A stretch of DNA of 64,000 bases. It comes from Pseudoramibacter alactolyticus ATCC 23263 (GTDB lineage Bacteria > Bacillota > Clostridia > Eubacteriales > Eubacteriaceae). Location of the stretch: NCBI RefSeq assembly GCF_000185505.1, contig NZ_GL622359.1:2047367-2111366 (forward strand), given 5' to 3'. A program made the position numbers and the translations under genes. Shown here piece after piece: positions 17,455-24,258 of this stretch; position 1 is the stretch's first letter, and every line of letters begins with the position of its first letter. The notes beneath the pieces were generated by a model that was not told the DNA's origin, made no database searches, and was given only the letters and a program-made list of their open reading frames with translations.

Positions 17455-18429
17455 ATGAAGAAAAAACGATGGCTCAGCGGTTTGCTCGCGGCGGCGATGA
17501 TATTCTGCGCCGGCTGCAGCCCAAAAGCGGCGGGCACGAAGGCAACCGGCCCAAAATCGGGCAGCCGGACAGCGATCATCGGTTATCTGCCGATCACCCA
17601 CGCGCTGCCGGTATTCGAGATGAAAAAGCAGCTTGAACATCGCCACAGCGGGGTGAGGGTGCGGCTTCAGAAATTCAGCTCCTGGACCGATCTGATGGAC
17701 GCGCTGGGCGCCGGGCGCATCGACGGAGCCTCGGTGCTCGTCGAGCTGGCCATGAGCGCGAAAAACAAGGGCATCGATCTGCGGGCGGTGGCGCTGGGCC
17801 ACCGGGACGGCAACGTGCTGGTGGCGGCCAACGGCATTAAAAATGCGCGGCAGCTGAAGGGCAAGACCATCGCCATTCCCTCGACCCAGTCCTCCCATTA
17901 CATCCTCGTGCGGGAGGCGCTGCGGCGGGCGGGGCTTAAGATGACGGATGTGAAGCTCACCCAGCTTTCTCCGGCGGAGATGCCCTCCGCGCTGGCCGGC
18001 GGCGCCATCGACGCCTATTGTGTGGCGGAGCCCTACGGCGCTGTGGTCGTGGCGAAGCACTTCGGCCATGTGCTGGCTGCTTCGGACGCGCTTTGGCCGG
18101 ATGCCATCTGCTGCGCTTTTGTGCTGCGGGGCGATTTTATCGATGCGCATTCCAGGGCGGCGCAGCGCATCGCAGCAACCTACCGGAGGACCGGTGCAGC
18201 GTTAAACGCCCGCGAGGCGGCCGCGCTTTCGGATCAATATCTGAATCAGGAACGCAGCGTGCTCAAACAGTCGTTGAAGTGGATTGACTATTCGGATCTC
18301 ACACTGACGCGCAAAGATTACGCGGTGCTTTCGTGGAAGATGACCGCCGCCGGTATCGCCAGGCGGACGCCGGCCTACGATGATTTTGTATATGCCCCAA
18401 AGGAGGGAAATAATTCATGCAGCGATTGA
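17455..18429 (+). CDS. ABC transporter substrate-binding lipoprotein (SsuA/NMT1-like)
   Basis: A 324-residue lipoprotein. The signal peptide (MKKKRW then a hydrophobic stretch) ends in the lipobox FCAGC, so the mature protein is anchored outside by its cysteine. The rest has the type II periplasmic-binding-fold pattern of the nitrate/sulfonate/taurine and NMT1 group: IIGYLPITHALPVFEMKK, VRLQKFSSWTDLMDALGAGRIDGASV, LKGKTIAIPSTQSSHYILVREALR, DAYCVAEPYG. The start follows GGAGGTG, 16 bases after the CODH-like stop. The ligand is unknown. Because it shares an operon with the CODH-like gene, the ligand may be linked to that enzyme's substrate or cofactor. Confidence 0.87.
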   Translation: MKKKRWLSGLLAAAMIFCAGCSPKAAGTKATGPKSGSRTAIIGYLPITHALPVFEMKKQLEHRHSGVRVRLQKFSSWTDLMDALGAGRIDGASVLVELAMSAKNKGIDLRAVALGHRDGNVLVAANGIKNARQLKGKTIAIPSTQSSHYILVREALRRAGLKMTDVKLTQLSPAEMPSALAGGAIDAYCVAEPYGAVVVAKHFGHVLAASDALWPDAICCAFVLRGDFIDAHSRAAQRIAATYRRTGAALNAREAAALSDQYLNQERSVLKQSLKWIDYSDLTLTRKDYAVLSWKMTAAGIARRTPAYDDFVYAPKEGNNSCSD

Positions 18430-19214
18430 CAAAACTGAAAGCCGGAGCGGTCGCCTTTGCGGTGCTGATCGCGGTTTGGGCGGCGGCCGTGCGTTTGTTT
18501 AACGTGAATCCGGCGCTCTTTCCGCCGCCGACGCAGGTGGCCCGGGCTTTCGGGGAGTTGTGGACCACCGGGCTGGCCGGCGGCTCTTCGGCGCTGCCCC
18601 TGCCGGTGCACATCGGCGTGAGCCTCGGGCGCTTTGCGGCGGGCTATGCGCTGGCGGCCGTCTGCGGCATCGGCCTGGGGCTGCTGTTTGGCCTTTTCCC
18701 CAGAGTCTTTGACTATGCCAATCCGGTGGTGCAGCTGCTGCGGCCCATCGCGCCGGTGGCCTGGATGCCTTTTATCGTGCTGTGGTTCGGCATCGGCGAT
18801 GCGCCGGCCGTCGCGATCATTTTTATCGCGGGCCTTTTTCCGGTGCTCCTCGCCACGGCCCGGGCCGTGGGGCAGATCGCGCCGATTTACTGGCAGGTGG
18901 CGGATAATTTTGGCATGAGCGGCTGGCAGAAGATTGCGAAGATCGTCTGCCCGGCGGCCTTCCCCCAGATCATGGCGAGCCTGCAGGCGGCCATCGGCAC
19001 CGCGTGGATCTTTCTGGTATCCGGGGAGATGGTCGGCGCCCAGTCGGGGCTGGGTTTTCTCATCATGGACTGCAAAAACGCTATCCGATCCGACGCACTG
19101 CTCGCGGTGATGACGGTCATCGGGATCATCGGGCTGATTTTAAACAAGGCGGTGGCGGCGATTGAAAAACGGGTGCAGGCGCACTGGGGCATGGTGAACG
19201 GGGGCACAGAATGA
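18417..19214 (+). CDS. ABC transporter permease (SsuC/TauC-like)
   Basis: A 265-residue membrane protein with about six TM segments. The coupling loop signature lies at about residues 160-185 (DNFGMSGWQKIAKIVCPAAFPQI), and the family's RPIAPVAWMPFIVLWFGIGDA is in the middle. Its start overlaps the end of the binding-protein gene by 13 bases and its end overlaps the ATPase by 4, so the three are translationally coupled. It forms the channel of the importer with 17455-18429 and 19211-19984. Confidence 0.9.
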   Translation: MQRLTKLKAGAVAFAVLIAVWAAAVRLFNVNPALFPPPTQVARAFGELWTTGLAGGSSALPLPVHIGVSLGRFAAGYALAAVCGIGLGLLFGLFPRVFDYANPVVQLLRPIAPVAWMPFIVLWFGIGDAPAVAIIFIAGLFPVLLATARAVGQIAPIYWQVADNFGMSGWQKIAKIVCPAAFPQIMASLQAAIGTAWIFLVSGEMVGAQSGLGFLIMDCKNAIRSDALLAVMTVIGIIGLILNKAVAAIEKRVQAHWGMVNGGTE

Positions 19215-19984
19215 TCGAAATTGAGAAAGTTTCAAAGAGTTTTGCGGAGCAAAAACGAGCCGCGCGCTTTACGGCGCTCGACCGGGTATCGTTATCCGTG
19301 GCGCCGGGCGAGCTGCTCTGTCTGCTCGGGCCTTCGGGCTGCGGCAAGAGCACACTGCTGGGCATCCTGGCCGGCTTTATCGTGCCGGATGCCGGCGAAG
19401 TGCGCATCGACGGGGAGCCGGTCGCCGGGCCGTCGCCATCCCGGGTGATGATCTTCCAGCACTACGGCCTTTTGCCCTGGCGCACCGTGGCGGCCAACGT
19501 GGCCCTCGGTCTCGAGACCCGGGGCGTGCCGCGGGCGGCGCGCGACGCGAAGGTGGCGCATTATCTCGAATTGGTGGGCCTTGGCGGAGCCAAAGATAAA
19601 CATCCGGCGCAGCTTTCCGGTGGCATGCAGCAGCGGGTGGCCATTGCCCGGGCGCTGGCCGTCGAGCCGGAGGTTCTCTTTATGGACGAGCCCTTCGGCG
19701 CGCTGGACGCCATCACCCGCATGCAGCTGCAGGAGGATGTGAAGCGGCTGAGCCAGGAAACGGGCACCACCATCGTCTTTGTGACCCACGATATCGAGGA
19801 AGCGGTGTATCTGGCGGACCGCATCGCGATCATGGCGGCGAACCCCGGCCGGATTCACGCGGTGCTGCCGGTGCAGATGCCCCGGGTGCGGGAGCGCACT
19901 TCCGACGATTTTATTTTGATGCGCGACCGCGTCTTTGCGGCCATGCACATGAAGCCGGAGCATCCCCTGGAATATTATTTATAA
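19211..19984 (+). CDS. ABC transporter ATP-binding protein (SsuB/TauB-like)
   Basis: A 257-residue ATPase with complete motifs: Walker A GPSGCGKST, Q-loop FQHYGLLPWRTV, signature LSGGMQQRVAIARAL, Walker B VLFMDEPFGALD and H-loop VTHDIEEAVYLADRI. The LLPWRTV and EEAVYLADR forms are those of the nitrate/sulfonate/taurine importer ATPases. The start overlaps the permease stop (ATGA). Last gene of the CODH-like operon, followed by a terminator. Confidence 0.92.
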   Translation: MIEIEKVSKSFAEQKRAARFTALDRVSLSVAPGELLCLLGPSGCGKSTLLGILAGFIVPDAGEVRIDGEPVAGPSPSRVMIFQHYGLLPWRTVAANVALGLETRGVPRAARDAKVAHYLELVGLGGAKDKHPAQLSGGMQQRVAIARALAVEPEVLFMDEPFGALDAITRMQLQEDVKRLSQETGTTIVFVTHDIEEAVYLADRIAIMAANPGRIHAVLPVQMPRVRERTSDDFILMRDRVFAAMHMKPEHPLEYYL

Positions 19985-19986
19985 GC

Positions 19987-20012
19987 AAAAAAGCCCTTTC
20001 GGGCTTTTTTTG
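19987..20012 (+). terminator. Terminator of the CODH/ABC operon
   Basis: AAAAAAGCCC-TTTC-GGGCTTTTTT just after the ATPase stop. The A-run on the left lets it also work for the convergent folA transcript. Confidence 0.9.
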
Positions 20013-20029
20013 TTTGGATTTAAAAATTG

Positions 20030-20506
20030 TCATGATTTTCGCAGATAGGTATAATAATCGTAACTTGGATCGCCGGAAATATGGGCGTCAAGGGTTTTGG
20101 TGAAAAGCGCCGGATCAAAGGCGGGAAAATAGGTATCGCCGACATAAGCCGCGTCGATTTCGGTGAGATAGAGCACATCGGCCAGGGGCAGCGCTTTGGA
20201 ATAAACCGCTGCGCCGCCGGCGATAAAGAGTTGGTCGGAGAAGGCAGCCCCCAGGCGAAGAGCCTCGGCCAGGCTGGCGGCGATTCGACAGCCGGGAGCC
20301 CGAAAGGTTTGGTTTCGCGACAGAACGATGGTTTGGCGACGGGGGAGCGGCCGGCCGATTTCGGCATAGGTTTGGCGCCCCATGATCACCACGTGGCCGG
20401 TGGTCAGTTTTTGAAACCGTGCCTGTTCGCCGGGGATCCGCCAGGGGATGCGGCCATGGTCGCCAATGAGGCGATGGCGGTCGCAGGCGGCGATCAGGGC
20501 GATCAT
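20030..20506 (-). CDS. folA: Dihydrofolate reductase
   Basis: A 158-residue enzyme reducing dihydrofolate to tetrahydrofolate with NADPH. Family motifs: MIALIAACDRHRLIGDHGRIPW, the acidic active-site position in RIPGEQARF (Glu where E. coli has Asp27; other DHFRs also use Glu), GHVVIMGRQTYAEIG, TIVLSRN, FIAGGAAVY and the ending YLTEIDAAYVGDTYFP. The frame is open far upstream, but this ATG begins the conserved sequence and overlaps the stop of the upstream pyruvate-kinase-like gene by 4 bases. The two are therefore co-transcribed and coupled, an unusual pairing. Confidence 0.92.
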   Translation of the reverse strand: MIALIAACDRHRLIGDHGRIPWRIPGEQARFQKLTTGHVVIMGRQTYAEIGRPLPRRQTIVLSRNQTFRAPGCRIAASLAEALRLGAAFSDQLFIAGGAAVYSKALPLADVLYLTEIDAAYVGDTYFPAFDPALFTKTLDAHISGDPSYDYYTYLRKS

Positions 20507-21549
20507 AGCGTCACCACCTCGGCGGTCGCCGTGCGCACCAGGTAACGCATGGCCTCGGCGGGATAGTTGCCGGCGGCGGTTTCCCCGGTGAGCATCAGGG
20601 CGGCAGCGCCGTCGCAAACGGCGTTGTAAACATCGCAGACCTCGGCGCGGGTCGGCACGGGATGGCGGCGCATGCTGTCGAGCATCTGCGTGACCACCAT
20701 AAACGGGCAATTTTGGGCGCGGCAGCGGGCGGCGACGGCCTTTTGCACGGCGGGCAGCCGCCAGAGCGGCAGGGCGCTGCCGAGGTCGCCCCGGGCAATC
20801 ACCAGCCAATCCGTTTCGCGGATGATGCCGTCCAGATGGTCGAGGCCGACGCGGTTTTCGATTTTGGCAAAAATCGTAAGTTCCTCGAGCCGGGATTCGG
20901 CGAGGATCTCACGCAGCTTTCGGATATCGCCGCCGCTTTGCACGAAGGGCATCATGACCTGGGTGACGCCGCAGGTCCGGGCCAGGGTCAGATTGTGCCG
21001 GTCCGATTCGGTGAGCAGGGGCAGATCCAGGGATATGCCGGGAAGGGCGAGGCTTTTGCGGCTTTCCAAACGGCCGCCGCGGATCACCCGGCAGCAAACG
21101 CTGTCGGCGATGCATGTGACGGCGCGCAGTTCGATTTGACCGTCGTCCAGCAGCAGCGGCTGATCGGGCGTGAGGGCATCCAGCACGGCGGCGGGCACCG
21201 GGATGGCATCGGGAGCGGGTGCGGCGGCCAGACGTACGCGCCCACCGCGGGACAGCGCGAGGGGCTTTGGCAGCGTGCCGATGCGCAGCTCCGGCCCGTG
21301 GAGATCGATCATCAGATCGGCTGTGACGCCGCAACACGTTTGGGCTGCGCGGAAGGCCGCAAGCCAATCGGCACAGCGGTCGAGATCACCGTGGGAAAGA
21401 TTGAGGCGCATTCCCGTCATGCCGGCCTCGAGCAGCGTGCAGAACGTTTTTTCGTCGCGGCAGCTCGGCCCGAAGGTGCCGTAAAATCGGAGGGGCGCCG
21501 GCCGGCGGGCCGGCGGCTCAAAAGAAGGTGACAAGTTTAAAGGTTTCAT
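20503..21549 (-). CDS. Short pyruvate-kinase-like protein without the C-terminal domain
   Basis: A 348-residue protein with the TIM-barrel and B domain of pyruvate kinase but none of the roughly 120-residue C-terminal regulatory domain. It shows FYGTFGPSCRDE, MRLNLSHGD, LMIDLHGPELRIG, the catalytic Lys in TIFAKIENRVG, ARGDLG, VVTQMLDSM and DGAAALMLTGETAAGNYP. Key metal and phosphate residues appear kept, so it could be active without allosteric control, or have a related role. The usual enzyme is about 470 residues or more. Only one ATG is possible before the conserved part, and an extended -10 lies 7 bases before it, so the mRNA would be leaderless. Confidence 0.78.
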   Translation of the reverse strand: MKPLNLSPSFEPPARRPAPLRFYGTFGPSCRDEKTFCTLLEAGMTGMRLNLSHGDLDRCADWLAAFRAAQTCCGVTADLMIDLHGPELRIGTLPKPLALSRGGRVRLAAAPAPDAIPVPAAVLDALTPDQPLLLDDGQIELRAVTCIADSVCCRVIRGGRLESRKSLALPGISLDLPLLTESDRHNLTLARTCGVTQVMMPFVQSGGDIRKLREILAESRLEELTIFAKIENRVGLDHLDGIIRETDWLVIARGDLGSALPLWRLPAVQKAVAARCRAQNCPFMVVTQMLDSMRRHPVPTRAEVCDVYNAVCDGAAALMLTGETAAGNYPAEAMRYLVRTATAEVVTL

Positions 21550-21555
21550 GGCATC

Positions 21556-21564
21556 ATTATAGCA
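21556..21564 (-). promoter_or_regulatory. Extended -10 promoter immediately before the pyruvate-kinase-like gene
   Basis: Minus strand reads TGC-TATAAT-GATGCC-ATG. Transcription would begin about 7 bases after TATAAT, at the A of the start codon. No ribosome site is possible. Confidence 0.6.
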
Positions 21565-21612
21565 TAGCAGGCACGGCGTGCGGTTTTAAAAATAAAGGAA
21601 GGACGCGGGAAG

Positions 21613-22560
21613 ATGCAAAAAGTTTTTGGGATTGATATTGGTGGCACCAGCGTTAAAATGGGATGCTTCACAGCAGGCGGCGAGCGCCTGGACGAATGGG
21701 CGATCCCGACGCGAACGGCGGCCGGCGGCAGCGGGATCCTGCCGGATATCGTGGCGAGTGTTGAGGCCTATTGCCGGCAGCACGGGCTCGCGCAATCGGC
21801 GATGGTCGGTGCGGGCATCGGCGTGCCGGGGCCGGTGAATGCCGAGGGGATCGTCGACGGTGCTGTGAATCTTGGCTGGGGGCGCTGCGATCCCGGCGCG
21901 GTCTTTACCGAGGCGACGGGCATGCCGGCAGCGGTGGGCAACGACGCCAATGTGGCCGCACTGGGCGAATGCTGGCAGGGGGCCGGCAAGGGCCGCAAAA
22001 GTCTGGTGATGCTCACCCTGGGAACAGGCATCGGCGGCGGTGTGGTGGTGAACGGGCAGCTGGTGGCCGGCTGTCACGGAGCTGCCGGGGAGATCGGTCA
22101 TTTCCCGGTGAATCCGGATGAGCCGGAAACCTGCGGCTGCGGCAAGCACGGATGCCTGGAGCAATACGCTTCCGCCACGGGGATTGTGCGGCTGGCCGGG
22201 CGGGCACTGACCGCCGATCCCCATCGGCCGACGCGGCTGCGGGAGGGCGCACTTTCTGCAAAGGCCATTTTTGAGGCGGCCAAGGCGGACGATGCCCTGG
22301 CCCTGGCATTGGTGGATCGCGTTGCCGCGCTGCTCGGCCAGGGACTCGCAACCATCGCCGGGGTGTTGGATCCCGAGATGTTTGTGATCGGCGGAGGTAT
22401 GGCCAATGCCGGTGAATTTTTGCGCGGGCGCATCGAGCGCGCGTATCGGCGGCTGGCCTTTGCGGCCTCTCGTGATACGCCCATTCAATTGGCACAGCTG
22501 GGCAATGACGCCGGTATCATCGGTGCGGCGAAGCTGGCATTCGGGGCAAGGGCGCGTTAA
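21613..22560 (+). CDS. ROK family glucokinase
   Basis: A 315-residue sugar kinase, most likely phosphorylating glucose with ATP. The ATP loop FGIDIGGTSVKMG is at the N terminus. The sugar-binding residues follow (GVPGPVN, NDANVAALGE, GTGIGGGVVVNG, HGAAGEIGHFPV), then the zinc-binding CGCGKHGCLEQYAS typical of bacterial ROK glucokinases. Length is normal. GGAAGG precedes the start. No ROK-repressor HTH is present at the N terminus, so it is an enzyme rather than a regulator. It diverges from the pyruvate-kinase-like gene. Confidence 0.88.
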   Translation: MQKVFGIDIGGTSVKMGCFTAGGERLDEWAIPTRTAAGGSGILPDIVASVEAYCRQHGLAQSAMVGAGIGVPGPVNAEGIVDGAVNLGWGRCDPGAVFTEATGMPAAVGNDANVAALGECWQGAGKGRKSLVMLTLGTGIGGGVVVNGQLVAGCHGAAGEIGHFPVNPDEPETCGCGKHGCLEQYASATGIVRLAGRALTADPHRPTRLREGALSAKAIFEAAKADDALALALVDRVAALLGQGLATIAGVLDPEMFVIGGGMANAGEFLRGRIERAYRRLAFAASRDTPIQLAQLGNDAGIIGAAKLAFGARAR

Positions 22561-22579
22561 AAAAGATTAATGACGGCAT

Positions 22580-22716
22580 TTATCCCCGGTATTCACAGGT
22601 TATGCACAGTTTCAGCCATGGATTTTTCGATATTTGCGGATGATCCACAGGATTGTGGATCATTTGGAAGGGAAATGTGCACAAGGCAGGGTGGGTTGCC
22701 CACAGAATTATCCACA
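22580..22716. other. DnaA-box cluster
   Basis: Two perfect TTATNCACA boxes (TTATGCACA 22600-22608, TTATCCACA 22708-22716) and four with one mismatch: 22589-22597 (GTATTCACA), 22641-22649 (TGATCCACA), 22654-22662 (the same, inverted) and 22676-22684 (TTGTGCACA on the minus strand). Weaker ones lie at 22580-22588 and 22696-22704. Boxes 22641-22662 form a palindrome. An AT-rich stretch (about 22737-22802) follows, as in replication origins. No dnaA, dnaN or rpmH is nearby. It could be a chromosomal DnaA-binding site, an origin, or a relic of a plasmid origin. Confidence 0.6.
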
Positions 22717-22817
22717 AAAGGAGGCTGACGCTCATAAGGTAAAATATAAAGTGATTCCATTCATTTGGTGATACAAATCCCAGTTTATAAAAAGATTTAA
22801 TTAAGGCGTATGCAGGT

Positions 22818-22850
22818 GCGGCGGGATAGTTCTGTTATCCCGCCGCCTTT
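22818..22850 (+). terminator. Strong GC hairpin with T-rich tail
   Basis: Perfect 11-base arms GCGGCGGGATA / TATCCCGCCGC with a 7-base loop, then CTTTCTTT. It could end transcripts coming from the glucokinase side. Confidence 0.6.
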
Positions 22851-23390
22851 CTTTGTCGTTTCATGTCTTGCCTGTGTGCAGCCGGTTCCCCGCGTTTTTC
22901 TTCCCAGCATATTATTGTAAATATGCTTTCAGCATTCAGTACATACTTATTCAGAACTTTCAGCCGCCGGTCGATGGGGTTCAGCTTTTGGATGTGCTGC
23001 GCTGCTTGCATATGCATCCGTTACCTTTTCTTTCAGACCGGATAATCCGTGATCTGATTCCGTTGCAGGAAATACAGCATTTCTGCCGCGTTCTTCACGT
23101 TATAGGGAATGGCTGGACTTTCCTGGCCTTGCTTTCCTTTCCAAAACGCCCCGAATCACCTCGGCAAGGGTAGGTGGCGTGGTATTTGCCTATTCCTCTG
23201 TCGGCCGGCTTTGCAGTTTCAATATGCGCGCTTTCAGCTGCCACAAACGCCGATTTATCATCTTGATTTCTCGATTGCGGTTTCCTCGTTCTGTGGGTAT
23301 GCCGCGCTTCTCCATTTTGTCGGGCGCAGCCGTCTTTGCAAAACGGGCACCTGAATGCGCTGGAAGCGATGCGCGTTTAGTTTTAAAATG
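22835..23390 (-). pseudogene. MobA/MobL-type relaxase remnant
   Basis: Reading the minus strand through several frameshifts and stops recovers the middle of a mobilisation relaxase. LPAHSGA resembles PxxHxGPA. Then comes MEKRGIPTERGNRNREIK (about 23320-23260), then LWQLKARILKLQ, a stop in EE-TAG, LAEVIRGVLERK, then NVKNAAEMLYFLQRNQITDYP, GLKEKVTDAY and IQKLNPIDRRLKVLNKYVLNAES, ending at 22835. The ERG-NRE-I and LQ-N-I patterns are characteristic of MobA/MobL proteins. The catalytic N-terminal domain is missing. It marks an old integrative or plasmid-derived element. From 23391 to 23500 nothing further is recognisable. Confidence 0.6.
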
Positions 23391-23562
23391 AACAAGCGAT
23401 ACAGAGCGGTCGGCATGACGCCGGTTGTTTTTTCATGCCTTTAGCCGAGAGGCGGCCTGCGCGTCTGTTCCGGGCGTATCGCCGCCTTGGGGATAATTGT
23501 CATTTCCCAAGAAATTTGATAAAATAAAGCGGAAATACGATGGTAATGATAAAGGAGATACC

Positions 23563-24258
23563 ATGATCAAAGGGGTTATTTTTGATATGGACGGGCTGAT
23601 GTTCGACACGGAAAGTCTGACTGTGGCGGCTTTTCAGCGAGGCATGCTTAAGGAAGGATTGGATCCGCTGCCGGATCATGCCTTTGCCCATTTGTTCGGT
23701 CGAAAATTATCGGAGGTCGTCGCCTTTTTTGAGACCGCAACCCATGATCATGCCGCGGCAGAGCGCATTACAGCCGAACGGGAACGCTATATCGAGCAGG
23801 CGCTGGCCGGCGGTTTTTTCAATCAAAAGCCCGGATTGGTTGCCTTGCTTGATTATTTGAGGGCGGAAGGCCTGCCGCACATTGTGGCCTCCTCGTCGCC
23901 GCGCTGGCAGATCGAGCGGAATCTGAAGGCCACGCATATTGACGATTATTTCGAACAGATTTTCAGCTCGGAACAGGTGGCGCGGGCCAAACCTGCACCG
24001 GATGTGTTTTTGGGGGCGGCGGCTGCGATGGGGGTGTCGCCGGGCAATTGCCTGGTGCTTGAAGATTCCATCAACGGTATTCAGGCGGCGGCAGCCGGCG
24101 GCATGATCCCGGTGATGATACCGGATTTGCGTCAGCCGGATGCCGAGACCCGGGGGATGGCGGCGGCCGTGTTCAACAATCTTGAGCAGGTGATCCCATG
24201 GATTGCCCTGCAAAATAAAGCGAAGTATCAGCAGGAGGAGTTGGATGGAGCGCAATAA
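23563..24258 (+). CDS. HAD-superfamily phosphatase/phosphomutase (beta-phosphoglucomutase-like)
   Basis: A 231-residue HAD hydrolase of subfamily IA. Motif I is GVIFDMDGLMFDTE (nucleophile Asp and second Asp), motif II lies in HIVASSSPRWQ, the Lys of motif III in RAKPAPDVFLGAA, and motif IV in CLVLEDSINGIQAA. The cap is helical, with LFGRKLSEVVAFF. This is the pattern of beta-phosphoglucomutases and small sugar-phosphate phosphatases; which one cannot be decided. The start follows AAGGAG at 23563, in preference to an in-frame ATG 66 bases upstream. Its end overlaps the arylsulfotransferase-like gene by 14 bases. Confidence 0.88.
   Translation: MIKGVIFDMDGLMFDTESLTVAAFQRGMLKEGLDPLPDHAFAHLFGRKLSEVVAFFETATHDHAAAERITAERERYIEQALAGGFFNQKPGLVALLDYLRAEGLPHIVASSSPRWQIERNLKATHIDDYFEQIFSSEQVARAKPAPDVFLGAAAAMGVSPGNCLVLEDSINGIQAAAAGGMIPVMIPDLRQPDAETRGMAAAVFNNLEQVIPWIALQNKAKYQQEELDGAQ

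Noticed and set aside
15402..17579. Long open frame antisense to the CODH-like gene
   Set aside because: It is His/Arg/Ala rich, matches no family and lies opposite a clear gene; such shadows are expected in GC-rich coding DNA. The same holds for the antisense frames at 323-1144 and 5278-6537.
22580..22802. Calling the DnaA-box cluster the chromosomal origin
   Set aside because: No dnaA, dnaN, rpmH or gyrase genes are in the window and no skew could be computed. Recorded only as a box cluster.
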